A DNA stretch of 17,955 bases, from the NCBI GenBank assembly GCA_046050125.1, contig JBJOQB010000165.1, positions 1 through 17,955 on the forward strand, read 5' to 3'. This document shows positions 8,075 through 16,475 of the stretch, piece after piece (within the stretch, counting starts at the first letter, position 1; the number at the start of each line of letters is the position of its first letter). The stretch is from JAHFQJ01 sp046050125. Its GTDB lineage: Bacteria > Pseudomonadota > Gammaproteobacteria > Burkholderiales > Burkholderiaceae. Both the position numbers and the translations under genes were made by a program. The notes under the pieces were generated by a model, which saw only the letters and a program-made list of their open reading frames with translations, did no database searches and was not told the DNA's origin.

Positions 8075-9721
8075 TTATATATTCAATATCTGCTTTAATC
8101 GGTTACTGCTTTCGATATTATCACAAATAATATTATCAATTATAAATCCTAATTCTAATAATTGATTTTGTTTTTCTATAGTATCTACTCGCATGTAAAT
8201 TTGTGCTTGTACTTCAAGCTTTTTACAGATACTAGCTATTCTTATATATGAATCAATATCATTATGCATCAATAAAATTGTTTTTGCTTTAGATAAGCTA
8301 GCATGTGCTAATATCTCTTTACGTGTAGCATCGCCATACATTAAACGAAAATTATCTTGGTATTTATTCACAATTTCTGGATTGTAATCAATTGCAATGT
8401 ACTGCTTTCTACTTTTTGCTAATATGCTAGCAATTTGTTGCCCAAGATGTGAAAAACCCGTAATGATTGTATGCTTGTTCAAAGCCATGTTTTTAGTAGC
8501 AAGTTGAGTGATATTTAAAGACTGATTAATCCATTCTTGTTGGCTAAATCTTAATGCAATTACATTTGCATATTGAATTAAGAAAGGGGTAATTATCATT
8601 GATATAACAATCGCAACAGTTAAACCTTGTTGTACACTTTGACTACCAAACCATTCTGCATTACTCTGTTGTAATAATAAAAAACCAAATTCGCCTGCAT
8701 GAGCTAATCCTAATGCTGATTTTATAGATAAACTTAAATTTTTATGGAGTAAATTCAAAGTTACAAAAATTACTAAAGCCTTTACAACAACCAACATAAA
8801 TAATATAAATAATACCAATTCCCAAGTTGCAATTAAATAAGCTAAATTTAAACTTGTTCCAACTGTGATAAAAAATAAACCTAAAAGTACCTCTTTAAAT
8901 GGTTTTATATCTTCTTCTACATGTGTTTTATAATGTGTTTCTGAAATAATTAATCCAGCTAAAAATGCCCCTAACGACATAGATAAATCAAGCATTTGGG
9001 TAAAAGTTGCCATTGCAATTGCAATTAACAGTATATTTAAAGTGAATAGTTCTGTAGATTGCTTTTGAGCAACAATATCCATCCATTTTTTTAAAATTGG
9101 TTGCCCAGCTTTTAAGACTAGCCAGAGAAGTAAAATAATTTTAACCAAGATTAAAGCTGACATATACCAAATTGAATCATTTGTATATTGCAAACTTGGT
9201 ATTAAAACTAAAAATGGAATAATTACTAAATCTTGAAATAATAAAATATACATAATGAGCTTTCCATGCTCACTTTGCATTTGTAGTTTTTCTATTAAAA
9301 CCTTTGATACTACAGCTGTTGATGACATAGCAAATATGGCGGCAACCACAATATATAAATGCCAACTTATATTAAATTCGCCTCTGTAAAAGTAAGCAAT
9401 TGCCCATACAGTTGGTAAGGCTAGCAAAATGCTGACAATTATTTGAGCAATCGCACTAATAATTATTTTTTTTGGCATGCTTTTAAGTTGTGGAAGGCTA
9501 AACTCTAGACCAATACTAAACATCAAAAAGACAATACCAAACTCGCCGATTGTATGAAAAACATGTGTATTTTCTAGGCTAAAGCTATTAAAAGCATGAG
9601 GGCCGAGAATAATTCCAGCCAGCAAATATCCAAGTATACTTGGTAATCTCAAAATTTTAAGTACTAATATCCCGAACACAGCACCAGATAATAAAATTAA
9701 GAGTACTAGAGAGTTGGGCAT
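8075..9721 (-). CDS. CPA2-family monovalent cation/proton antiporter, Kef type
   Basis: This is an inner-membrane antiporter of the CPA2 family (KefB/KefC-like), which exchanges K+ or Na+ for H+. The protein has 548 residues. A transport domain of roughly a dozen hydrophobic segments spans 4-390, with RLPSILGYLLAGIILGP (25-41), FMFSIGLEF-like sequence (66-74), FQDLVIIP (162-169, membrane Asp164), LGAFLAGLIISET (250-262) and HAGEFGF (341-347). A cytosolic TrkA-N/RCK nucleotide-binding domain follows (about 417-540), with GFSHLG (422-427) in place of the usual GxGxxG and acidic Asp445. It ends after the RCK-N unit, without a TrkA-C domain. A clear Shine-Dalgarno AAAGGA (minus strand, 9726-9731) supports the start. 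It lies 49 bases after the AddA-like gene and 23 bases before gabD. Whether it is glutathione-gated like true KefB/C cannot be told. Confidence 0.9.
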   Translation of the reverse strand: MPNSLVLLILLSGAVFGILVLKILRLPSILGYLLAGIILGPHAFNSFSLENTHVFHTIGEFGIVFLMFSIGLEFSLPQLKSMPKKIIISAIAQIIVSILLALPTVWAIAYFYRGEFNISWHLYIVVAAIFAMSSTAVVSKVLIEKLQMQSEHGKLIMYILLFQDLVIIPFLVLIPSLQYTNDSIWYMSALILVKIILLLWLVLKAGQPILKKWMDIVAQKQSTELFTLNILLIAIAMATFTQMLDLSMSLGAFLAGLIISETHYKTHVEEDIKPFKEVLLGLFFITVGTSLNLAYLIATWELVLFILFMLVVVKALVIFVTLNLLHKNLSLSIKSALGLAHAGEFGFLLLQQSNAEWFGSQSVQQGLTVAIVISMIITPFLIQYANVIALRFSQQEWINQSLNITQLATKNMALNKHTIITGFSHLGQQIASILAKSRKQYIAIDYNPEIVNKYQDNFRLMYGDATRKEILAHASLSKAKTILLMHNDIDSYIRIASICKKLEVQAQIYMRVDTIEKQNQLLELGFIIDNIICDNIESSNRLKQILNI

Positions 9722-9770
9722 ATTTTCCTTTCGTTTTATTTTATATATTATATCAATATTAGTAAATTAG

Positions 9771-12700
9771 CTAAATATAAATAATTTCAGCATCAGTATT
9801 AATAATAGCTGTTTTTATATTATCTAATTTGAGATTTAAATTTTTAGCTAAAATACTTTTATATAAAGATAATTGCTTTGTATATTGTTCAATATGTTTT
9901 TGTTCATCACCAAATTTATAATCAATAATCAACCAATTATCATCAAGTTGAATAATTCTATCCATACGATATATTTTAGACTGATAAGCAAAACTTTGTT
10001 CATTCATTGCTTTAATATATGATTTATTATCAAAAACAATTTGCAAATTTTGTGCATTTAAAATTTTTTCTACTTTATCTAAAGCTATTTCCAACATAAA
10101 TTTTTTGTGTAATGGTATTTTTAACCACATTAATGCTTGTTCAATCTTTGGTATTTTATTTTTATTATTAGTTATCAACTCCAATAATTTATGCATAATG
10201 CTACCAATCTCTTGCCCAATTGTTGGTATTTCTCTAGGTTTAATTGTAATTTGGATTTTAGGTAATCTTATATTATTTTGTATATTTTTATTTAAGTTTA
10301 ATTCTTTTGTATTTATATTTTCATTATTTTGGTTATTTGAATTTTGATTCAATTCTAATACACTATAAATTGATTTATCATTTATATTAGTTAAAGTGTT
10401 ATACCAAATTTTATTATCTTGCTGTTTTGTTTTGCTACTTTCAATTCCACCTACAACAAACATTTTTTTAGCACGAGTAATCGCTACATAAAGCAAATTT
10501 TTATATTCTTTGTCATGTTCATTTTGTTGATAATCCCATGAAAATTGTCTTTCTTCAACTAATCTATGCATGTATGGACTACCAACTAAGTATTTATCAT
10601 GATGTTCTAAAACAGATGTAGAAAAACTTTTATAACTTGTGCTATCCATTAAAATTACAACATCTGCCTCTAAACCTTTTGCACCATGGATTGTATCAAA
10701 ATGTACTGCATCTTCCTGTTGTTCTAAGCCAAGATTTGGGGTTTCTTTTATATAGTTTGTATACTGATATTTTATAACAAAATCTAGTAAATCATTTAAA
10801 TTTGGATAACGACCAGCATTGAAATTTAAGACTAATTTGATAAATTCTTGCAAATTATGCTTAATACTTTGTGATGAAGTTTGCGATGAATTAAACTCTT
10901 GATTTTTTATTATAAATTTATTTTCTATATCTAAATGTATATATAAAAATTGCATTAAATCTAATGGCGTATAATTTTTATAGATAGATAGTAGATAATT
11001 TAGCTTTTCAATCGCATTATGGATAGTGGTAATATTTTCATTTGAATTAGCATAATTTAGAATTTTCCAGTAGCTTTTACTTTCTTGTAAATCCTCTAAA
11101 TCTGCATAATCTTTATTAACTAAACTTAATATGTAACTACTATCAATATTAAAAATTGGACTAATTAATATACAAAATAAAGCATAATCATTATCTGAAT
11201 TTAATAAAAACCTCATTAAATTTATTAAAATATACACTTCTTGGGTTTGCAACAAACCACCTTGCTGACTTACTACACAAGGGATAGCAAAGTTAGATAA
11301 TTGACTTTGAAAATCTTGCCAGTTTTTACGGCTTGAGCTTAGTACTAAAATATCTTTATACGATATATTCAAATTATCATGAATATGTTTAATTGTTTGA
11401 GCAAGCTGAATTGCACTAGTTTGTGAATTTTCAGTTAAATTTAGTACGATATTATTATTTATAATACTATTTTGAGATGTGGTATGCGGTAAATAATCAT
11501 TTTTATAATTATCATCATCATGGCTACTATTATTAGTACATAATCCTTGATTAAGCCAATCAATAATAGGTTGAGAACAACGCCTTGTGTTGTAAGTTGC
11601 TAAAGTATAAGCTTGATAATTTTCAGTTAAATACTCATTTGCTTTAATAAAAACACTGCTATCACTGCCCCTAAATCTGTAAATTGCTTGCTTTAAATCG
11701 CCAACGATAAATATTTTGGGCTTATCTTCTTCATTTTTACCATAAGCATTTAGCCATGCTTTGATGATATTCCACTGTGTCATATCTGTGTCTTGAAATT
11801 CATCAAATAAAATATGTTTATATTTATTATCTAGTCTACACCATATATATTGTGCAATCTCTTTCTGCTCAATTAAAAATTTAGCATTAGTCTGTAAATC
11901 ATTAAAATCAGCTACATTATTAGCTTGTTTATAATATGTATAAGCATAAATAAAGATTTTTGCTATTTCGCTAAATGCTTGATTATATAAATCATAGTAA
12001 TTTTGTAAAATTACACTGGCTAAACCTTCAAATTCGCTTTGTATATCCTTATTACGAGTAGAGGATATTTTATTGCCAGAAGTTAATAATGCCTCTTCAA
12101 ATAATGAAATATCATTTTGTGTTAAAGCTTGTTCAATTTTAATTGCAATATCTGCTGATGTTTTATTTTTAATAGACTTTAGTAAAACAATAGCTTCATT
12201 TACTAAACTTTCAACTTGCTTTGAAATAGCAAAACTTGGTAAAACCTTATGTTTAATATTTTCTAAATAATCATTAGTTGGATAAGCAAATTTTTGTAAA
12301 TCATCGTAATGAATATAAGATAAAATATCCCCTCTTTTATGCCAAATCTGCATAATTAAATCATTGCTTATCAAACTTGTAATATTCCACTTACGCAAAA
12401 ATTCATCAAAAATACTTTGGTATTTGCTATAAATTGATGAAGAGGTAAAATCTTTAATTGCATCTTCATACATAATTTGCTCATCATCACGAATGTTAGC
12501 ATAATTTATGCTCTGACTAATTGGAGCCATGCTTGAAAGTTGTGCAAACCATACATGGAAAGTGCTAATATTCAAAGCATAAGGGCTAGATAGTAATTTA
12601 AAATACAAATTTTTTGCTCTAGTTATATTTTCATCAGTTAAATTTATGCCTCTAATTTTTAATTCTTTAAGCAAACTTTCATCATCAATATAACTAAAAG

Positions 12701-12938
12701 TATGTAGATAATCCATTACACGTTGCTTCATTTCTTGAGCAGCTTTTTTAGTAAAAGTAATAGCTAAAATTTGTGTATGATTTCCACCTTCAACTAATAT
12801 GCGTACAATCCTACTCGCTAAAAGCCATGTTTTACCGCTACCAGCACAAGCCTTAACTACAATATTAGCATTAGGATTGCATGCTATATTTGTAAATTGT
12901 TGTGGTTCTACTTGTTTAGAATTTATTGTGTATGACAT
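9771..12938 (-). CDS. AddA/RecB-like UvrD-family helicase-nuclease
   Basis: This large cytoplasmic DNA repair protein (1055 residues) combines a superfamily 1A helicase with a C-terminal nuclease, as in AddA and RecB. Helicase motifs appear in order: Walker A KACAGSGKT (29-37), Ia TFTKKAAQEMKQR (61-73), II LFDEFQDTD (377-385), III GDLKQAIYRFRGSD (413-426), IV YNTRRCSQPI (449-458), then TIHGAKGLEADVVIL (V) and YVAITRAKKMF (VI). The C-terminus has a PD-(D/E)XK nuclease signature: MDR (Asp993), IIDYKFG (Asp1006, Lys1008) and QLSLY (from Gln1022), so the nuclease is probably active. It resembles the AddA subunit that, with AddB, resects double-strand breaks. No addB or recC/recD is in the window. 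Although it is very Asn/Lys/Ile-rich, the frame is intact. It heads the cluster with the antiporter and gabD, divergent from bamB. No Shine-Dalgarno is evident. Confidence 0.88.
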   Translation of the reverse strand: MSYTINSKQVEPQQFTNIACNPNANIVVKACAGSGKTWLLASRIVRILVEGGNHTQILAITFTKKAAQEMKQRVMDYLHTFSYIDDESLLKELKIRGINLTDENITRAKNLYFKLLSSPYALNISTFHVWFAQLSSMAPISQSINYANIRDDEQIMYEDAIKDFTSSSIYSKYQSIFDEFLRKWNITSLISNDLIMQIWHKRGDILSYIHYDDLQKFAYPTNDYLENIKHKVLPSFAISKQVESLVNEAIVLLKSIKNKTSADIAIKIEQALTQNDISLFEEALLTSGNKISSTRNKDIQSEFEGLASVILQNYYDLYNQAFSEIAKIFIYAYTYYKQANNVADFNDLQTNAKFLIEQKEIAQYIWCRLDNKYKHILFDEFQDTDMTQWNIIKAWLNAYGKNEEDKPKIFIVGDLKQAIYRFRGSDSSVFIKANEYLTENYQAYTLATYNTRRCSQPIIDWLNQGLCTNNSSHDDDNYKNDYLPHTTSQNSIINNNIVLNLTENSQTSAIQLAQTIKHIHDNLNISYKDILVLSSSRKNWQDFQSQLSNFAIPCVVSQQGGLLQTQEVYILINLMRFLLNSDNDYALFCILISPIFNIDSSYILSLVNKDYADLEDLQESKSYWKILNYANSNENITTIHNAIEKLNYLLSIYKNYTPLDLMQFLYIHLDIENKFIIKNQEFNSSQTSSQSIKHNLQEFIKLVLNFNAGRYPNLNDLLDFVIKYQYTNYIKETPNLGLEQQEDAVHFDTIHGAKGLEADVVILMDSTSYKSFSTSVLEHHDKYLVGSPYMHRLVEERQFSWDYQQNEHDKEYKNLLYVAITRAKKMFVVGGIESSKTKQQDNKIWYNTLTNINDKSIYSVLELNQNSNNQNNENINTKELNLNKNIQNNIRLPKIQITIKPREIPTIGQEIGSIMHKLLELITNNKNKIPKIEQALMWLKIPLHKKFMLEIALDKVEKILNAQNLQIVFDNKSYIKAMNEQSFAYQSKIYRMDRIIQLDDNWLIIDYKFGDEQKHIEQYTKQLSLYKSILAKNLNLKLDNIKTAIINTDAEIIYI

Positions 12939-12988
12939 GATTTAGCTATATTAATTAATTGTTATGTTTAATATTTTTATATTTAATA

Positions 12989-13016
12989 TTTATACCTTCA
13001 GCCCTTATCCTTCCAA
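12989..13016 (-). promoter_or_regulatory. Predicted promoter of the AddA-like gene cluster
   Basis: On the minus strand, TTGGAA (13011-13016; 4 of 6 matches) is followed after 16 bases by TATAAA (12989-12994; 5 of 6). The predicted start is near 12982, giving a leader of about 44 bases before the AddA-like ATG. A copy of the TTTAGCTATA motif lies at 12941-12950, directly upstream of that ATG. For bamB on the opposite strand the same region offers only TACAAT -10-like boxes (13034-13039, 13059-13064) without convincing -35 partners. Confidence 0.45.
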
Positions 13017-13074
13017 AACAAAACTAAATAAGCTACAATCTTAGAAGTTTTAACCTACTACAATCACACTTAGT

Positions 13075-14220
13075 ATGCATATTAAATCAATTCTTGCTTT
13101 GGTAGCTCTTTCAACATTAACTGCATGTGCTAGCTGGAATGCTAGCGATGAAGATAAGCCATTCCCATTACCTAAAATTGCACAAACACAACAAAACCTG
13201 TCAATTTTATGGCAACAAAGTGTAGGCGACCCATTATCAGATGAAGAAGGGCAAAGCTTACTTGGCACAATTAACACTGATGTTGTAGTTGCAAGCGATA
13301 ATGGAAATATTACTCGTATCAATAGCCAAAATGGTAACATAGTTTGGCAAACTAAAGTTAAAAAAATCAGTTTAGGTATTGCGGTAAGTGAAAAATATAT
13401 AACATTTATTGATAAAGATAATAAATTAATTGTACTAAATGCTAATGATGGCAAGCAAATTTGGAAAACAACTTTAGATATTGAGGTAAAATCATCTCCT
13501 TTTATTACAAATAAAATTGTAGTACTAAGAACAACATCAAATAAACTAATTGCATTTAATTTAGATACTCAACAATTAGTATGGCAATATGAAAGAATAG
13601 CGCAAGGCTTATTACTTCACAGCAAGCGTAATTCAATGGTAACACCTAAAAAAGATGTAATACTAGCAGGTTTTCATGGTGCAAAAGTTGTGTTACTAGA
13701 TGCAAACACAGGTTCACAAAAATGGGAACAAACATTAAGTTATAGCAAAGGTTTTACAGAATCTGAAAGAATTAATGACATCGTAGCATCGCCTGTAGTT
13801 TATGCAGATACAGCTTGTACAGCAAGCTATCAAGGCAAAATTGGCTGTTTTGATTTAAACAATGGAGGGTTAGCATGGGAAGCACCTTTTTCAACTAGTC
13901 AAAATTTAATTAACGATGCCACAGGTATTTATGCTACAAATATCAAAGGACAAATTAGTGCATTTGACTACAATGGTAATTTAAAATGGCAACAAAAAGA
14001 TTTAACAAATCGTCATATTAAAGATGGAATTGTGCTAGATAATACAATTATTTTTAATGATTTTAAAGGCTATATGCATTTAATTAACAAAAATAATGGC
14101 AATTTAGTTGGTCAATTTAAACTAGATGACACCAGCGTACCAATGATAAAATTAGGCTCGATAATAATTGCTCATACTAATAATGGCAAAATTTATGGGC
14201 TAAAATTAAACTCGCAATAA
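13075..14220 (+). CDS. bamB: Outer-membrane assembly lipoprotein BamB
   Basis: BamB is a periplasmic lipoprotein of the BAM complex that helps BamA fold outer-membrane beta-barrel proteins. The 381-residue protein starts with a lipoprotein signal peptide, MHIKSILALVALST, and a lipobox LTAC (15-18), so Cys18 should be lipidated after cleavage. The rest is a PQQ-type beta propeller, with repeating blades ending in W-x-T/Q motifs: INSQNGNIVWQTKV, LNANDGKQIWKTTL, FNLDTQQLVWQYE, LDANTGSQKWEQTL, FDLNNGGLAWEAPF, FDYNGNLKWQQ and INKNNGNLVGQF. Seven of an expected eight blades are recognisable by eye. The start is fixed by the signal peptide, though there is no visible Shine-Dalgarno. In many proteobacteria bamB sits next to der (a GTPase) and a YfgM-like gene; neither is here. 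It is divergent from the AddA-like gene. Confidence 0.94.
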   Translation: MHIKSILALVALSTLTACASWNASDEDKPFPLPKIAQTQQNLSILWQQSVGDPLSDEEGQSLLGTINTDVVVASDNGNITRINSQNGNIVWQTKVKKISLGIAVSEKYITFIDKDNKLIVLNANDGKQIWKTTLDIEVKSSPFITNKIVVLRTTSNKLIAFNLDTQQLVWQYERIAQGLLLHSKRNSMVTPKKDVILAGFHGAKVVLLDANTGSQKWEQTLSYSKGFTESERINDIVASPVVYADTACTASYQGKIGCFDLNNGGLAWEAPFSTSQNLINDATGIYATNIKGQISAFDYNGNLKWQQKDLTNRHIKDGIVLDNTIIFNDFKGYMHLINKNNGNLVGQFKLDDTSVPMIKLGSIIIAHTNNGKIYGLKLNSQ

Positions 14221-14233
14221 TAATTCAAATATA

Positions 14234-14279
14234 TTTATAGCTAAATGGTAAATATCTTAAACATATATTTGGCTATAAA
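14234..14279. repeat. Hairpin in the bamB-pilB intergenic region
   Basis: A 13-base inverted repeat, 14234-14246 with 14267-14279, has outer arms TTTATAGC and GCTATAAA and one G-U wobble inside; the loop is about 20 bases. It starts 14 bases after the bamB stop and could end bamB transcripts. No T tract follows on either strand, so it is not a textbook intrinsic terminator. The rest of the 265-base gap (14221-14485) holds only promoter-like A/T sequence. Confidence 0.4.
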
Positions 14280-14395
14280 ACTCTAAATGTAAGGTATATT
14301 TAAGTTAAGTTTCTTACAATATATCCTTTCATATAGCCTTCATAAATATCAAAATAAATTAAATTTTCCAAAAAAGTGGTTTTCATTCTATAAAA

Positions 14396-14425
14396 TTGCT
14401 AGAAATGTTACACATCTAGTAAAAT
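14396..14425 (+). promoter_or_regulatory. Candidate promoter of pilB
   Basis: TTGCTA (14396-14401; 4 of 6) is followed after 18 bases by TAAAAT (14420-14425; 5 of 6), giving a start near 14432. A perfect TATAAT at 14450-14455 lies closer to the gene but lacks a recognisable -35. In DNA this A/T-rich, several such matches are expected by chance. Confidence 0.3.
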
Positions 14426-14485
14426 TTCTGTAATAAATAGAATATGTATTATAATTAACTGTATATAAATATAAAGGTCTATGGC

Positions 14486-16246
14486 ATGAATCTTATTACA
14501 TTGCTTAACCAAAAGGGCAAATTAACACAGGAACAAACATCACAAATTACCACAATGATTAGTGAGCAAAAAACTAGTGAAATAGATAGCTTAATGAAAA
14601 TTAATGCAATTAAAGCAGATGAACTAGCTGAATTCATAAGTCATAATGCAGGTATGCCACTCTTAGACCTAGAGCGTGTAGATTTACAGAAATTGCCACC
14701 AACGCTAGTTGATGCCTTGTTTTTAAAAAATTTAAAAATTGTTCCTTTAGCAAGACGTAATGATAGGTTAGTACTAGCTACAAGTAACCCTTTAGATAAA
14801 AATTTATTAGAAAAAATTGAGCAACGTTTAAAACTAAGTTTAGATATTATTGTTGTAAATCATGAAAAATTACAAAGTGTACTAGCAATTGATAAAGACT
14901 TAAAGCCATTAAAAGCATTACCAACAGATGATGAAATTAATAATTTAGCAGCTAAACAGCTATCAAAGATGGCTTTAAAAATAGCATATGAAGATAATTT
15001 AAAAAACAATATATCTAATACGCTAAAACGTAGTGAAAGCGATATTGATGATAGCCCTGCAGTAAAATTCCTACAAAAAATATTTGCTGAAGCAATAAAA
15101 ATGGGAGCATCTGACTTGCATTTTGAGCCATTTGAAAAAGATTATCGCATTAGATTTCGTATTGATGGTATGTTACATGAAGTATCAAAGCCGCCTATCG
15201 AAATTAAAGATAAAATGTCAACTCGTATTAAAGTATTATCAAAGCTAGATATTTCTGAAAAACGTGTTCCACAAGATGGGCGTATGAAAATCAGTTTAGA
15301 TAGCATACAAAATTCTGCAGCAGGAGATGAGGCAAAAAGTATAGATTTTCGTGTTTCTACTCTTCCAACTATTTTTGGTGAAAAAGTAGTAATGCGTATT
15401 TTAGAAGGTCATAGTAGTAAATTAAATATTGATGCACTGGGTTATGAAGAACAACAAAAGAAATTAATTTTAGATGCTGTGAAACGTCCTTATGGAATGA
15501 TTTTAGTTACAGGTCCTACAGGTAGTGGTAAAACAGTATCCTTATATACATTCTTAAGCATTTTAAATAATGGAGAAATTAATATATCAACAGCCGAAGA
15601 CCCTGTAGAGATTCAAGTACATGGTATTAATCAGGTGAATATTAATGAAAAAGCGGGATTAAATTTTGCTTCTGCTCTACGCTCATTTTTACGTCAAGAT
15701 CCTGATATAATAATGGTAGGAGAGATTCGAGACCTTGAAACAGCAGATATTGCAATTAAAGCAGCTCAAACTGGACATTTGGTATTTTCAACATTACATA
15801 CAAATGATGCACCATCAACACTGATGCGTTTAGCTAATATGGGGGTTGCAAGTTTTAATATTGCTTCAAGTATTCATTTAATTACTGCTCAACGTTTACC
15901 ACGTCGCTTATGTAAACATTGTAAAGTTACAACAGATTATCCAGAAATTGCACTCGAAGATGCTGGATTTAAAGAAGAGCAAATAGCAAATAAATCTTGG
16001 CAAGCTTACAAAGCAGTAGGTTGCAGTGAATGTAATTATACAGGTTATAAAGGGCGTGTTGGTATATATCAAATTATGCCAATTAGTGAAGATATGCAAC
16101 GAATTATTTTAGCTCATGGTAGTGTGTTAGATATTTCAAATCAGGCATCAAAAGAAGGTGTTCTATCACTACGTGAGTCAGGACTACTAAAAGTAATGCA
16201 AGGATTAACTAGTTTAGAAGAAATTCTATCCGTAACAAATTCATAA
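14486..16246 (+). CDS. pilB: Type IV pilus assembly ATPase PilB
   Basis: PilB is the cytoplasmic hexameric ATPase that powers pilin polymerisation through the platform protein PilC. It has 586 residues, within the family range. An N-terminal MshEN-like region spans about 1-135, with an N1D linker region to about 190. The catalytic core has Walker A GPTGSGKT (343-350), the Asp box STAEDPVEIQ (368-377), Walker B IIMVGEIRD (408-416) and the His box HLVFSTLHTND (431-441). Two CxxC pairs (Cys476, Cys479, Cys513, Cys516) form the zinc site characteristic of assembly ATPases (PilB/GspE), unlike the retraction ATPase PilT. The start is supported by AAAGGT (14473-14478), 7 bases upstream; the nearer ATG at 14481 is followed at once by an out-of-frame stop. 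pilC follows, but only after 229 bases. Confidence 0.96.
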   Translation: MNLITLLNQKGKLTQEQTSQITTMISEQKTSEIDSLMKINAIKADELAEFISHNAGMPLLDLERVDLQKLPPTLVDALFLKNLKIVPLARRNDRLVLATSNPLDKNLLEKIEQRLKLSLDIIVVNHEKLQSVLAIDKDLKPLKALPTDDEINNLAAKQLSKMALKIAYEDNLKNNISNTLKRSESDIDDSPAVKFLQKIFAEAIKMGASDLHFEPFEKDYRIRFRIDGMLHEVSKPPIEIKDKMSTRIKVLSKLDISEKRVPQDGRMKISLDSIQNSAAGDEAKSIDFRVSTLPTIFGEKVVMRILEGHSSKLNIDALGYEEQQKKLILDAVKRPYGMILVTGPTGSGKTVSLYTFLSILNNGEINISTAEDPVEIQVHGINQVNINEKAGLNFASALRSFLRQDPDIIMVGEIRDLETADIAIKAAQTGHLVFSTLHTNDAPSTLMRLANMGVASFNIASSIHLITAQRLPRRLCKHCKVTTDYPEIALEDAGFKEEQIANKSWQAYKAVGCSECNYTGYKGRVGIYQIMPISEDMQRIILAHGSVLDISNQASKEGVLSLRESGLLKVMQGLTSLEEILSVTNS

Positions 16247-16366
16247 ATATATTTTAATAAACATAAGGCAAACATTCAGATATTAATACTTAGATTAAGG
16301 CGGTTTAGCTATATAGTGTATATATATTAATACAAATTTAGCATTGAAATAATCAACATCTATAAC

Positions 16367-16398
16367 TTTACATAAAATTAGCTATACTATAATAGCTA
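16367..16398 (+). promoter_or_regulatory. Candidate pilC promoter with an overlapping palindrome
   Basis: TTTACA (16367-16372; 5 of 6 to consensus) precedes a perfect TATAAT (16388-16393), with a short 15-base spacer. The perfect inverted repeat TAGCTAT (16379-16385), 6-base centre, ATAGCTA (16392-16398) covers the -10 box, as a repressor operator might. Transcription would begin near 16400, about 75 bases before the pilC ATG. The surrounding 229-base spacer (16247-16475) contains no ORF that I can support. Confidence 0.42.
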
Positions 16399-16475
16399 TC
16401 ATTATGTTTATATATTAGGCATATTCATTATAGATATACTAAATATAAATTCTGAATAAAAATAAAAGGTAAACT

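Noticed and set aside
10105..12270. Plus-strand open frames (10105-10347 and 12073-12270) opposite the AddA-like gene
   Set aside because: Both are mirror frames of an intact 1055-residue gene whose helicase and nuclease motifs are in order; nothing supports expression.
13050..13454. A 134-residue open frame on the minus strand opposite the 5' end of bamB
   Set aside because: It lies antisense to the clearly coding BamB signal peptide and first blades, has low-complexity hydrophobic composition, no ribosome site and no recognisable family.
14371..14402. A sigma54-like -24/-12 element (TGG ... TTGC) before pilB
   Set aside because: The GG and GC elements are far more widely separated than the fixed spacing sigma54 requires, and the flanking consensus is absent.
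16305..16340. Alternating TA-rich stretch in the pilB-pilC spacer as a repeat array or CRISPR-like unit
   Set aside because: It is simple A/T sequence without regularly spaced identical repeats or spacers; nothing beyond composition supports an array.
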